Below are positions 37,357 through 49,094 of a DNA stretch of 64,000 nucleotides, in pieces. The position numbers and the translations under genes are program-made. The notes under the pieces are model-generated. The model did no database searches. It was not told where the DNA came from and saw nothing but the letters and a program-made list of their open reading frames with translations. The DNA is taken from the NCBI RefSeq assembly GCF_009730915.1, contig NC_052487.1, positions 806,001 through 870,000 on the forward strand. The letters are read 5' to 3'. This DNA is from Dioscorea cayenensis subsp. rotundata. Taxonomy: Eukaryota > Streptophyta > Magnoliopsida > Dioscoreales > Dioscoreaceae. The first letter of the stretch is position 1. Each line of letters starts with the position of its first letter.

Positions 37357-38587
37357 TCCTCTCCACAACTTTTTCGATCAAATACTGAATCACTTTCAAA
37401 GCTTTGTTTATATGTCATTGCCATCTTCAGTATCGACGACGGAACTAATTCTTGCTGATGCAAATACAGACCACAGGGCAGGTATAAGGCAATCCTTTTT
37501 TTTTTGCTCACTGATTTCTTTGGCAGTGGATATGCATGTAAATCTGTACCTGTAGATGAAAAATAGATGAGCCATTCTCAGCACTTAATTATTTTTAGTT
37601 GCAAATAAAATACAAACCATTTCTTGTATAGTTTGAGACAAGGTCAAGATATACATTTATTGTACAATAAATCCTTATTTCTCCTCTGATACTTTTTGAA
37701 CATTTCAGTTTAGTCTTTGTCAAGTTTTTTTACTTTGTAACTTTTAATTGAACCACCGAATATTTTTTTAATCCAGACATTAGAAATGAAGAATTTTTCC
37801 GTAAAGTTCAAATTCTTTGGTGTTGGGCAAAGTTTTTATCCTGAGTTGTGTAAACTGTAAAGGTTTGTACAAAATGCTTATTTAAAGAAAATTTGAGATG
37901 TATATGTACAAATTCTTCGTCTAATCTTTTATTATATTAACTCTGAAGTATCAATAGGGCACATTGATAGATTCTTTCAGAGAACCAACATCGACATTTC
38001 CAAGTATATCATAACAATTGGCATTAAAAACCAATGATCAAGTGTTCCATTCCTAACTAGATCTTTATTGGAATTCTATTAAAATCCTTCACATATAGTG
38101 AGAGTTTAAATTATGGGTGAAAGCACAGTTTTAGGAGTATGAGTAGTGATTGTGTGCGAATGGTCCTAGCACTCATATATGCATAAGCATCACTCATACT
38201 TGCTCCGTCAAAATTTATACACGCCTCTGTTTTTTTTAGCAATTTAGTTGCTCATTTTGGCAAAAACTGGTATTAAAAATATTATGTAGCATAAAATATG
38301 TGACCTTGTAATAATAAGAAAAGCAAGGGTCACAAAAAAAAAAAACAAAAATAAATGAAATACTATGACTTTATACAGGATTTCTTCAAAATAAAATCAG
38401 TATAACATGCAATACATTGTGCATGGCATGGCGTGACTCACTGGTAATAATTAAAAAAAACAAGGATCCGAACAATAAATGAACTAGGATCACATACAAG
38501 TAGTATACAACATTTTATTTATAACAACACCACCAACAAAATCAGTAGAATATATAATGGGCAACATTGGATGTACAACAGGCTGAG
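37357..38587. other. Convergent 3' region between GT47 and CASP-like genes
   Basis: Probably the two 3' UTRs, plus AT-rich DNA. A stretch near 38135-38230 (GTATGAGTAGTGATTGTGTG and following) resembles one at about 61738-61800, so a small dispersed repeat may be present. No gene is supported. Confidence 0.5.
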
Positions 38588-41500
38588 CTAAATTCTCCTT
38601 CTAAAGAAATTGAAAGCAGAAACAAGAGAACTCATGGCGAAAACCAGGAAGGCCAAGAAGGAGACTGCAGCTGAACCCCTGGCCATGCTTGGGAATGGAT
38701 CATTTCCCCAATACTCAACCCATTCATCTGCTCGTGTTGCTGCTGCTGATGATGCAGATATTAGTAGGTACGCCAGAATCTGTAATCACTGGTAACTGTC
38801 ATTTATTGACACATCAAATGCTAAGCCAAAAGATAAGTTTTAATCTTTTGGGTAAATTTTTTAATATGTCACTAAACTTTGACTCAATTTCAGTTTGATT
38901 ATTGAATTTTAATTTGCATTAATTTGATCACTCAACTTTAATTTGATTTCACTGGTAGTAAATCAAGATATTTCGAGCCCTCAAATGAATGATGTGGTTT
39001 TTTTTCGATGACATGGACATTTCCAATAGACTTAATAATGTGTCATGAATAGGACTGATTTGGATTTTCAGACAGCCATGTGCCATGTAATCAATTGCAG
39101 GTAGAAATCATTGATTTATTTCCCGGTGAAATCAAATTATAAAAAGTTCGGTGATCAAAGTGAAAATGAGTCAAAGTTTAGCGATCTAGTAAAAAATTTA
39201 CCCCCCTAATGTGAAGTCATAGACTCATGTTTTGATGAGAATGAGAACAAATGAAGTAAATATTGTTTTTCCTAAATCAAATAATTATAATGTGTCTGTA
39301 TCTTCAAGTAATATGAGAAAAAAATGGCAAGCATAAGGATAGATAGAACAAAGAAATAAAAGATTGGAGGAAAAAGCAACAGACCTTTCCTCTTGCTATT
39401 AACCTTCTAAATTCATTTTAGTAATTGAAAGATGTCTTTTGTAATTCATGCTTGTTGACTATCAAAGATACAGTGATTTATCATAACCAATGGATAGAAA
39501 ACTAGGTTAAGTTATGCAATATAGTACAAGCATTATTTGATATCAACAGGCTTCTATGAAGGCTAAACAAGATCTAACAAGTGGAAACTATAAACAATTG
39601 AATTAAAAAACAAAGAAAACTGTTTGAAACTCTCGGAAGAGCTTTACTTACCTGATCCATGGAGAAGTTGAAGATGATTCCTATGTCAGGACGAATGAGG
39701 TGCTTCCCTTCCACGCATGCCTGGAATAGCGCATACAAGAATCCAAGCACATTCACAGTGATTGCATACCTAACAAACCAAAAAAGGAGAACAAAAAAAA
39801 AAACAGAGAACAGGCCTGTGAATCTCAATCACATTATGAATTTCTGATTCAACAATCAATAGATCAATTCCACAAATAAATAAATTAGCCACAAAAGTGA
39901 AGTTAAGTAAGCGTTAGGAACTGACAAATTTCTTCTTTAAAATTGTAAAATCTACATTTTAGCTAATTTATTTATTTGTCATAAATATGTCACATGGCAC
40001 CACATCTTATATCACCTCAAAAATTCTATCTAACAAAAAAATTATGCTTCTGTTGCAATGAAGCAGAAATATATGATTTATAATCAGCAAAATTTAAAAT
40101 TTCAACGCCACTAATGAATTGAAGTTTAAAGTACAAAATTAATAAAATAAATTTGTATGTTTCATAAAAATGAAATAAAAAATAAAATAAAATAAAATAA
40201 ACCACATATTTGAATTAGAAATTGGGATAGAAAAGACAAAAATAAACACTAACTTATCCCTAATAATTTTGAGAAAACTGACCATCTCATTTGATATAAT
40301 AACTAATAATTATCACCACTTTAATAACTGAATAATAAGATATTTGATTCTTATGCGGAAAATCAAAGATATGACTCCTTAACACATGACTGACTTGTAA
40401 TAATAAAAAATATTATCAAAAATTATATCTATATATATAATGACCAATAAGTAGAACTCACCACATATATATATATACACAGATATGTATGTGCATGTTA
40501 TTCCCTAGAATCTGATTCCAAAAACATTAAAACAATCAAGCTATATCACATCAATATCCAAATAAAACATACATCCATACAACAACAATAGATGATTAAA
40601 CAACAAAGAATAACATTGAACAGCAGCAAAACGCCTAAAATTTAAATTCCTACAATTATATATAGTTTCTAAATCCGGTATGAGAAGCAGGTTAATCTCT
40701 GATCCTAGTCTATTATATTTTGATATGTCTTTATATAATATTGTTATTATTTTTATGTGTATTTGGGACATATGTCAAGTTACGATAGAGTATGACGAAA
40801 AAAAACCATGTTTTTTTCAATAAAGATGAAATGAAATGAATTTTTTTAAAAAGGAGACAAGTGCCGGAAACATGGACGAAAATTTTTTTATTCACTAACA
40901 TGAAAAGTACCTGTACTCCGTGTATTTGTCGTAGGAGTCCTCGGCCCAACCTTTGTTCCGATCGGCGGCCATCACCGAGAACGAGATCAAGCACAGCGCC
41001 GCCGCCAACACACGCAGAGCCAGCGAACCCTGACGCACCGCCGTCGTCACCGATTCCCTCCTCATGAACACCCCTCGATCCTTCGTTCCTCCGTTGCCCC
41101 TCACCTTCTCCGCCGTTGTCGCCGTTCCACTCCACGTCGAGAAACTCGCCACCGAAGTCGCCGGAGCAAAACCCTGATTCTCCCTCCCGTTGTGTGCCTG
41201 CGGCGTAGCGGAGTCCACCGTCTCCAATCGCAGTGGCGACTTCGGGTGCTCTGGGTCTCGGATCGGCAATCGCAACGTTGGATTTGTCATCGTGCTATCT
41301 ATATGATTTTCCAACTCCTCATCCGCTGCTACCGCTGTTATCAATCGTGGTGGAGATTGCTGATGCTCCGAGCTTCGGATTGGGGATCGTGACGGCGAAT
41401 TCACTACTCGCAAGCTCCGCTTTTCCGATTCCACCTCCGCCGCCGTTGCTACTACCAATCCTAGTGACGACTTCAGCCGCGCCGAGTTCCGAGCAGGCGA

Positions 41501-41629
41501 TTGAGAAGGCGAATTCATCGTGCGATCGGAGAGATCCTCCGATTCCTCCAGTGCTGCTCGTGCAGGAGATTGCGGTTGGGGTGGGTGCTCTGGAACCCTG
41601 ATCACCGATCTAGACAGCGAATTCTTCAT
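38588..41629 (-). CDS. CASP-like protein (CASPL4 type) with a long repeat-bearing N-terminus
   Basis: Four-helix membrane protein of the CASP-like (MARVEL-related) family. Three exons, 41629-40911, 39769-39652 and 38779-38588, join in frame to 342 residues. The membrane part matches CASPL4A/4B proteins: TM1 with its conserved Arg ([20 protein letters not shown]), TM2 ([17 protein letters not shown]), TM3 preceded by the family Asp ([20 protein letters not shown]) and TM4 ([20 protein letters not shown]). The acidic loop EWVEYWGND lies between TM3 and TM4. The 200-residue N-terminus is cytosolic and SP-rich, with four related repeats of about 38 residues (see findings), and is longer than usual for the family. 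An upstream in-frame ATG at 41722 would add a poly-Ser run made by a GAAGAC-type repeat, so 41629 is chosen. Intron 2 contains a MITE. Confidence 0.9.
38850..39203. mobile_element. MITE inside the second intron of the CASP-like gene
   Basis: The left arm GGGTAAATTTTTTAATATGT continues into CACTAAACTTTGACTCA. It pairs with the reverse complement of the right arm (39142-39203), which starts with the same GGGTAAATTTTTTA and runs through CTAAACTTTGACTCATTTTC. The arms are about 62 bp and the element about 354 bp. The interior contains CAACTTTAATTTGATTTCAC, nearly the same as in the MITE at 23820-24198. It has no coding capacity, and its removal from the transcript by splicing should leave the gene intact. 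Confidence 0.75.
41220..41629 (-). repeat. Four diverged tandem coding repeats (about 114 bp each)
   Basis: In the CASP-like protein residues 1-37, 38-75, 76-113 and 114 onward each follow the pattern N-S-x-S-x-S-x-x-R, then two to four residues, EH or a relative, then SP-x-RL. Each ends in an Ala/Glu-rich part. The repeats are too diverged to be recent. Confidence 0.7.
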
Positions 41630-41759
41630 GCTATTGCTCCGATTTGGGGGCAAAATCAAGCAAAAGCTCAAGAGAGACGAAGACGAAGACGAAGACGAAG
41701 ACAAGCACGAAGATATACACAAAACACTCAGCTTTTCATTCGTTTATTTAATATCCAAG

Positions 41760-42222
41760 CAAAGGGCCTGAGAAAAAGGTCGACGGCAAACGAGCGGTTC
41801 CGATGAAACAATGAATTCCGATCCCGAGGCAAATTCGTGGTGGATGCTTGATAACATCATCTTGCATATATACTGTAGTTCATAGCATGAAGCAAGAATA
41901 AAATAAATATGAAATTCAAATTCTCACAAAGTTTGTAGCATAAATTAAGGAATCATTTCAATTTCAAGATTCTTATGACTAATTTCACATAAATCAAAAA
42001 GATGGAATGTTGTTATTACTGATAAGGTCTATTCATAGACTCCAAAACACTTTCCTGAGATTACATATATTGCCTTGCTTAAAACAGAAAGCTAAAACAA
42101 CGTATAATGAGGTAACTGGGATGTACATGATCATCAAGGGAAAATTGATGTTTGTAGAAGAAATATATGCATTCTCGGCCTCCTCTGCATCGACAAAAAA
42201 ATCCGTGGAGAACTTGATAAGT
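41760..42222. other. Short spacer between CASP-like promoter and EXECUTER 3' end
   Basis: This stretch contains the CASP-like core promoter (TATTAAATA on the minus strand near 41745-41753) and the EXECUTER 3' UTR. No other gene is seen. Confidence 0.5.
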
Positions 42223-45200
42223 TTAGTCGGGGAGCCTCAACCGATCGAACAGCACTAAGAAGCTATGCTCAGGGACGACGTAAAGAAAGCCCAGCTCCAT
42301 GCCCCGGATATGTGGTCCTAATCCCTGCAGAGCTAACTGTGAGTTTTCTCAAACAAATGCTAGAACATAGTTACCTTAATTCAAATCCTGTTGGTTTTTG
42401 TTACTGAGTGTAAAAGAACCATTTTCTTATCTAGTGTGTGGTCAGACAAAGTATGGTTTAACAAGTCAAAACTCAGAGAAATGAATTTCCAAACATAGTA
42501 ATTTTACCTTGCCATTTAGTTGGAGAAGTTGTCCTTCAACCCATTGTGGATTCTTGAATCCAGGTTCTGCTATTCTTCCTTGACCTTTGTAACTTGCTAC
42601 CTATATGTATAACATGACAGAAGATGATGTGCCGCAGAAATCGACCATCATATAAATGAATGAATCAAAAGTGCTGGACAGCCTGGACCGATTTTTAGAT
42701 CAAAAGTTTAATATAAAAACATGCAATTCATATGCCTGTCATATAAGAAAGTATAAAGGAAAGAACAATTACCACGCCAAGCTCATCAGGAAACATTCCC
42801 CGGTTAGCAAGGCGGCTTCCTTTTCCAATTTTGGCACGAAAAGTAACCTGAATATGAAAATCAGGACACAACAAACTAAAACTAATGCATGAAAATAAAG
42901 TGTGGTACCGAACTACTACCACAAACCTGCCCAGCAGGAACATTTAAATCTCCGGTTAACTTTACTGCTTCAACATACTCAAAAAATTCAACATCTGATC
43001 CATTGCTTGTTTCATCTGTGTCATTCCAGTGGCCAAATTTGCGTCTCAACTGTACCACCTCAATGCCATAGGGACCAAAAGATCCCACATATAAACCTGC
43101 ATTTCAGATCAGTTCAAGAGATCATGAATCAGTATTCTACAACAAAATACCAGCCTTCTATAACACCTTACCATCAAAAGGATCCAAACTATCATTATCA
43201 GTGGTGATCCGGTTAAAGATAGTGGTCCTAGGCAGTTTGTTTCTTCTCTGTGCTTGGCTGACTGCAAGCTTAACCACCTCCCGGAGATCTCTAGAAACCT
43301 AAAATGATTGATAATTAATGACTAATTCATATATTATCTATGTACTTCAATGTAACATAAAAATATTTCTCGAGATGCAGACTTTATATGACAAATGCAT
43401 AGATTGTTGGCAACATTGTCACATGTCATTTCATGAAATGATGTAGAAAAGTTCTTAACCATAAGGGATCGAATCCTCCATCTGCTAATGACCAGGTAGA
43501 CCCCAACATCAAGGTTAAAATCAATCAACCAACTTACACATCTACATGTTTCTGGTATCTCTGATTTTCAATAGAAATATAGAGGAACTAGTTTAGTCCA
43601 AAAAGTAAGATGCCAAGCAAGGCCTCATATATTTATTCATTTGGTTTGAAGTCTAAAAAAACACTGATTTATGTGGCAATGAAATACATTGTCCATTCTA
43701 ATGAAGAATCTATAAAGGCGATAGAAAAAAAAAAATTGCTGCCTATAATAATGAAATAAAGGTTTGAAATTAAAAACCTTCGAAGAAACTTTGTCAGCGC
43801 TCAGAAGTCCTTTTGCGACATCAGGAGGCATAAGGTCAGAAGCTGCTTGGGCAGCAATTGCAGCAATTTTGATTTTGGCAGATCTTCTTTCCCCAGCATC
43901 TGAATTACTGCTTCTGCTTGGAATGTGTAGCGTAAATAAATCCTTCTCCATATCATTTATTTTTGCAGGAAGGCGTATGTAGGATTTCGACAAGACATCC
44001 TCTTTGTTATGAAGCACGCCACCAATAATAACCTTCATGGCTGTATTTTTGTTTTCTTCATTGGAATCAGTATCATCACCAGCTGAATCTTCTCGTTGGA
44101 AATCATCCACGCTACTGACCTCATCCTCAGAAACCTCAGGAGATGCATTCTTCACAACATCTTCTTGCATTAACTGCTCCAAAGAATCTGCATTCACTTT
44201 GACATCCTCTGAACCACTCACATTGACTTTAACCTTGAACCCAGGAATTCTTTCCTTGAAAAAATCAATAACACTCTTTAAGCCTTCTTCATTAGCATCC
44301 TTAACCTTTGCATCATCATTGCTCTTTTCTGTTGTATCCTGCGGTTTATCATCATCGCTATTTTTCTCTACTGCACCTTCATTGACCAAATTGCTTTCTA
44401 GAGTTGAGCTATTAGAGTCAGCCATGGGTGAGCCATCAGTAGTACCTGATGCCAATGTTGAAACCATTGAATTCCCTTTCACCGACTGCAGGTATACGAC
44501 CTGTAGAAAGGTTGCAGAGTTGGTAACTACTTTTTTTTTTTAACATCAGCTTGCAATCAAGTCACAAGCTTTGAATCATACCTGCGTTATGTACGACCCA
44601 TCATCATTTTTAACAAGAAAGATTTCAAACAATGGAGTCCCTGGAGATCCAGTAATCAGTTGTCTGAAATGGCGTAAGAATGTCATTCATAAAATATTCA
44701 TATCTAGCAAAACACCTAAGCAAAAATTTCATTTTTTTTTTAAACCTTGGATAGTAACTCCTGGCTACAAATCTTCCCAAAGCTGGAGCTATTCTCACTA
44801 TTCGACCAAACGGATCATCTGAATCCATTGACCAACCCACCCACCATCCTACCTGAGAATTCATAACTCTAACATAAATATCATCTATAACACACGATAT
44901 AATAGCAATCCAAATAGAGAAGGACAAAACTATATCAAATTGCTCTTCTTCTTGATGGTAAAGACATACCAAACCAGTCCCCGCAATCCTACATAATCTG
45001 GATGCATCATGGTACCGCTCTTCTTCAATAGCATTCTGCAAAATTTCAAGAAAGAATCAAAGCTAGAGTCTTTACTTCAAAGATTGAAACTTTAGTGATT
45101 GAAGCAATCAACCCACGTTCAATTCAGACATAACTTCAGCTACCACATCCTTTGAAGTAGCTTCCGCTATTGCTCTCTTCAATTTAGCAGCTTCCAAAAA

Positions 45201-45708
45201 ATCCTCTTTCTCAATTGCATCTTCAAGTTGAAACTGATAAATTTAAAAAAAAACAAAAATAACAAAAATAACAAAAACAAAATTTCTTAGAAATACAAGG
45301 ATTGCGTCATAAATTTCGGAAAGAATCAAAAGAAAAAAAAATTCATGAAAAATCCACAAAACGAAATCAAACCCCAAGAAGTCAAAGATCGAAAAAATGG
45401 AATTCAAGGAGAATGGTGACCTTAAGAACGGAAGAGAAGTTCTCCGCCTGGTCAGTCTCAGAGAAATGGCGGCTCCATCGATTCCAGTCCCAATCGGAGC
45501 AGCCATCAGTGGCGGCGGAGGAGGACGAGGACGAGGATGAGGAGGAGGAGCAGCGGCAAAGAAGAGATTGTGGATGCTTGTAGGACCTTGAGATGGCCCT
45601 GCGGGAGAACGTACCGGAGAAGGTTAGATGGGAGGAGATGAACGGCCGGGATTGAAGGATCGGCGCCGGCGGTGAGGTACGTGCGCCGCACGCGCGCGGC
45701 AGCGCCAT
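42223..45708 (-). CDS. EX: EXECUTER protein, plastid singlet-oxygen signalling
   Basis: Thylakoid-associated plastid protein of the EXECUTER1/2 family, which senses singlet oxygen and starts retrograde signalling to the nucleus. Eleven exons join in frame to 649 residues: 45708-45421, 45233-45117, 45035-44970, 44852-44746, 44663-44582, 44500-43778, 43298-43172, 43096-42927, 42847-42773, 42600-42508 and 42324-42223. A Ser-rich transit peptide (about 1-60) includes an 11-Ser run. A UVR-like helical pair lies at about 97-160 ([20 protein letters not shown] and the related [15 protein letters not shown]). An acidic, Ser-rich, poorly conserved middle follows. The conserved C-terminal singlet-oxygen-sensor (DUF3506) domain has [38 protein letters not shown] and [15 protein letters not shown]. 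Trp605 in [15 protein letters not shown] probably corresponds to Arabidopsis EX1 Trp643. EX1 or EX2 cannot be decided by eye. Confidence 0.95.
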
Positions 45709-45834
45709 TTCGCTTGGACTCTTTTGAGGACTGGATAGAGTTTGGGGAAGGCTTTAAGTTAGCGGAGCATGTGGCTGTGGATCAGCTGTTTGGGTTGTTG
45801 TATTCAAATTGGTAGTGGGGCTTTTATTGAATGA

Positions 45835-45840
45835 CACGTG
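45835..45840 (-). promoter_or_regulatory. G-box upstream of EXECUTER
   Basis: A palindromic CACGTG in the context GACACGTGGC lies about 130 bp before the EXECUTER start codon. Such sites bind bZIP/bHLH factors and are common in light-regulated genes. Use at this gene is inferred. Confidence 0.45.
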
Positions 45841-46355
45841 GCTACTTTTGGATTTATTATTTTTATTTTCCTATATTTTTGTGAATATTTGTCTATTTGT
45901 TATATTTATATGTGTTTACTCCTTAAAATTTAATTTGTTTGTATGCATTCTTCTCTATTTCATGGACATCGTTAAAATATATATTATAAGTTATATAGAT
46001 ATTAATTTTTAAAATGAAAATTTTGATTTTTTATTTAATTTTTTAAATGAATATAGTTACTCTTATTTTTTATTTTCATTTTTTGACAAAATGTGAATAA
46101 GTAAAGTGTGAATAAGTGTAGAGTTAATATTTCAACATACATATGCTTTTATTTCGTGTGAGTTAAGTTTCAATATGAACACCTTACGCAATAAACTAGG
46201 TGTTACTAGACTACAACATCGTTGATTAATTTTTTTTTAATAATAAATATGTTAAGTACTATTAGAATTTGTTAGAATTTAAATATAATAAATGAAATAA
46301 TTTTTTATCTAAATATGTAAAAGTAATTTTGTTATTTAATATGTAATAATATATA
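45841..46355. other. AT-rich spacer upstream of EXECUTER
   Basis: About 500 bp of AT-rich DNA with no gene or repeat that I can support, ending at the Mutator-like element. Confidence 0.5.
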
Positions 46356-47774
46356 GGGCAAACTATATGTTTTAGTCACTAAATTATTCGTGTTTTCTTA
46401 ATCTGGTCACTAAACTAAAAAAAAATTCAATTGGTCACTAACGTTAACATTTTCTTCTAATTAAGTCACTCATTTCAATGTCGTTACCCTGACTCTGAGC
46501 TGGCGCGCCATCTCACCTGACACTGTTGAACTTTCTCTTTGATTGCTGACGTGACATTCCACTTCAACAATCCATTGTCACATAGTACCTATCTTATAAA
46601 TTACACCAAATCCACATGTTTCAAGCTTATTCACTCTAAGCTGATACTCCTCCCACACACTGCCATTATAAATTATACAAAGCAAAGCAAATCCTCCGCT
46701 TTTGCTTTCCAACAAAAGCTCGAAGCAATCGAAATCAGACCTCGCCGAGCATGGTGCCCACTAATGCCAAGTGCCACCTTCTCACAAAGGTCGCGCGCCT
46801 CGACAAGCTAGCATGGGAGATCCAAGACTATTTTCTCGCTAATCTCTAAGACCTAGAACGAGGAACATACCCTTTGCTAGTGCGTCATCGCCCTTGATTC
46901 GGACCTCCGCAAATTGGAAACCGCTGCTTGGAAAGCTGCCCTTGATCATGCAATATTGGATAAGGTCTTTGAGATGTGTTCCTAAATTTATTTGATCTTT
47001 TGCTTTGTTTGGTGTGTGATTGTTTGATTCTTGGTGTTCAGTTTAATGAAGGATTGTGTAGGATCAAATGCCTCCTTAGTGATGCCGATGTGGCGCCACT
47101 CCTCTCTAGCACAAACAATGGTGTTTTGATTTTTTTATTTGTTTGTTTTATTATTTTTATCTAACTTTGTTCTTGGTTTTTTTATTATGGAATTGGGGTT
47201 TTTTTTTTTGTTTGGTTTTGTTATTTGAAGTTTTTTTCTTCAATTGAGGAACTGAAGTTTTTTTCTTTTTACTTCTTGAAGATGTTTCTCGGCTCGATAA
47301 ATGTCCGAGCGACGAGGAAGGAGGTTCAACTCAAAGTGAAAGGGAAGTATAACAGTTACAGGATGAACGGAGATAGGTACCTTTATCTTCCTCCTCCTCC
47401 CACACAACGCCATTATCCTAAACCTCAACAACGATACCCCCCGCTAACCTCTCCTGCTTCAACCTCAAACCCACACTATCCCCCTTCCCCACCGTCCATG
47501 CCTGAGCAATCCCCATGGATTTCCACTAGCTGCTATTTTCTCATCATCCACAAACCCATGTTGAAGTGGAATGCCACAACAACCCAAGAGAAAGTTCGAC
47601 ACGTGTCAAGTGAGGTGGCGTGCCAGCTCAGCCCAGCATCAGGGCAACAACATTGAGGCAAGTGACATAATTGGAAGGAAATGCTAATGTTAGTAGCCCA
47701 ATTGAATTTTTTTTAGTTCAGTTACTATATTAGAAAAATATGAATAGTTTACTGACTAAACATGTAGTTAGTCC
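46356..47774. mobile_element. Mutator-like element with long TIRs carrying host gene pieces (Pack-MULE)
   Basis: The left arm (46356-46568) and the reverse complement of the right arm (47561-47774) align over about 213 bp. Shared blocks include CATGTTT(T)AGTCA(C/G)TAAA, AAAAAAATTCAATTG, the GC-rich stretch around GCTGGC-CGCCA-CTCAC and CATTCCACTTCAAC. The flanks TAATATATA and TAATAATAA fit a blurred 9-bp target duplication beside a (TAA)n run. No transposase is present. The 1-kb interior contains three exon-like pieces with splice borders that resemble a TMEM120/TMPIT-like gene, so this is most likely a non-autonomous Mutator-like element that has captured host sequence. Confidence 0.8.
46893..47362 (+). 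pseudogene. Captured fragments of a TMEM120/TMPIT-like gene
   Basis: There are three exon-like pieces inside the Mutator-like element. Piece A, about 46893-46964, encodes LDSDLRKLETAAWKAALDHA and ILDK and ends at a GT. Piece B, 47042-47120, follows CAG and encodes FNEGLCRIKCLLSDADVAPL and LSSTNN, ending before GT. Piece C, about 47270-47362, encodes FLKMFLGSINVRATRKEVQL and KVKGKYNSYR. The order and content match the N-terminal part of plant TMEM120/TMPIT-like membrane proteins as I remember them, especially INVRATRKEVQLKVK. The first membrane segments that should follow are absent, and the reading frame between pieces B and C does not join simply. It is therefore a partial copy and not a working gene. 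Confidence 0.6.

Positions 47775-47832
<58 letters not shown>
47775..47832. repeat. (TAA)n microsatellite touching the right end of the Mutator-like element
   Basis: About 19 near-perfect TAA copies begin exactly at the element boundary. The array may have grown out of an AT-rich target duplication. Confidence 0.9.
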
Positions 47833-48020
47833 TTTGAATTTTAAAAGATACATGTGGTAATTGACCATCTCTATAATAAAATGGTAGTATTTATTTCCTT
47901 CTTACTTTAAAAGTCCAAGGTTTGAATTTATAATTATAAAATAATAAAAGTGATGTGATTTTATTAAGATCACATTTGGATTTTTTTCAAAGCATAATTG
48001 AGAATTCCGAATGCGTTTAG

Positions 48021-48901
48021 CAAGGTTGTCAGACTCGGACCGGTCCGACCAGTTTAACCGTAAAAATCGGAAACCGACTATGTGGTCGGTCCGGGTATAC
48101 CTCATTGACCCGGGTATTAAAAAACCCGGTGTTAACTCGGTGACCCGGGCTATTCAATCATGAACCGATTGACTCGGCCGAGTCAATCGGGTCACAATGT
48201 TTAATTTTTTTTACAATATTTAATAATTTATTATTATTTTCTCATTAGAAATCACAAAATCGTGTATATTTATTAATATTAATTTATAATTTATAATCAA
48301 TAAATAGAATTACAATATATATATATCATAAACATACCAATAAAAATTAATATTTAAAAATTAAATATATTAATGTGTTATGTAAATACTTTCTAAAAAT
48401 TTAATTTATTAAGAAAATAAAACAATAAATGAGTGTAATTTTCTTATAAAAATATAAAATTAAAGTATTCTAATTAAATAAAAAATATAAGAAAATTTAA
48501 AACAAAATAAAAACTCAATATAGATATAAGAATTAGTGAATTAAATTTCTTATTTATTTTAACAAAATCAACCAATAAATAAATAAATAAATAAATAACA
48601 CCAAGAGAAGTTCGATAATTATATATTAATATATTAACTTTGTAAATATTTAAAAAAAATATAAAAATAAATGACATAATTAAAAAACTCTACTGCATAT
48701 AAGGTCATTTATCAATTTAAATATCAAATTTGAGTAGGTTTTATAATATAATTATGGGTTTAATATTATATTTACTCATTATTAATTATTATAATATTTT
48801 TTATATTTAATTATTGATCCCGGTTTGACCCGGTCGAACTCATTGACCCCTGACCCCTGGGTTTAGCCGGGTTATTACCCGGGCCGAGTCTGACAATCTT
48901 G
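48021..48901. mobile_element. Non-autonomous hAT-like element, 881 bp
   Basis: The terminal inverted repeats CAAGGTTGTCAGACTCGG (48021-48038) and, on the other strand at the right end, CAAGATTGTCAGACTCGG (48884-48901) differ at one base. They are flanked by an 8-bp target duplication, GCGTTTAG on the left and GTGTTTAG on the right. The 8-bp duplication and CA-starting termini fit the hAT superfamily. Both subterminal regions are rich in CCGGGT and GACCCG words, typical transposase-binding repeats, and the middle is extremely AT-rich. No transposase coding sequence is present. Confidence 0.85.
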
Positions 48902-48909
48902 GTGTTTAG

Positions 48910-49061
48910 TGACTTATTCATATTACTAAATAAACAAATGAAAAATTTTGTTAAAAAACCATGGGACCCATCAATCTATTAAAAAAAATTGTGATTCATT
49001 GATAGTGGATTGGCAATTTGCGACCTTGTCAAATTTTTAGGGTCTACAAGTAATTGATGTC

Positions 49062-49094
<33 letters not shown>

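Noticed and set aside
40895-41722. Poly-Ser extension at the start of the CASP-like protein
   Set aside because: It is made by a GAC/GAA-type microsatellite in the leader; the internal ATG at 41629 starts the recognisable repeat unit.
46356-47774. Reading the paired ends as LTRs
   Set aside because: The two arms are inverted, not direct, repeats, and no retroelement genes or priming site lie inside.
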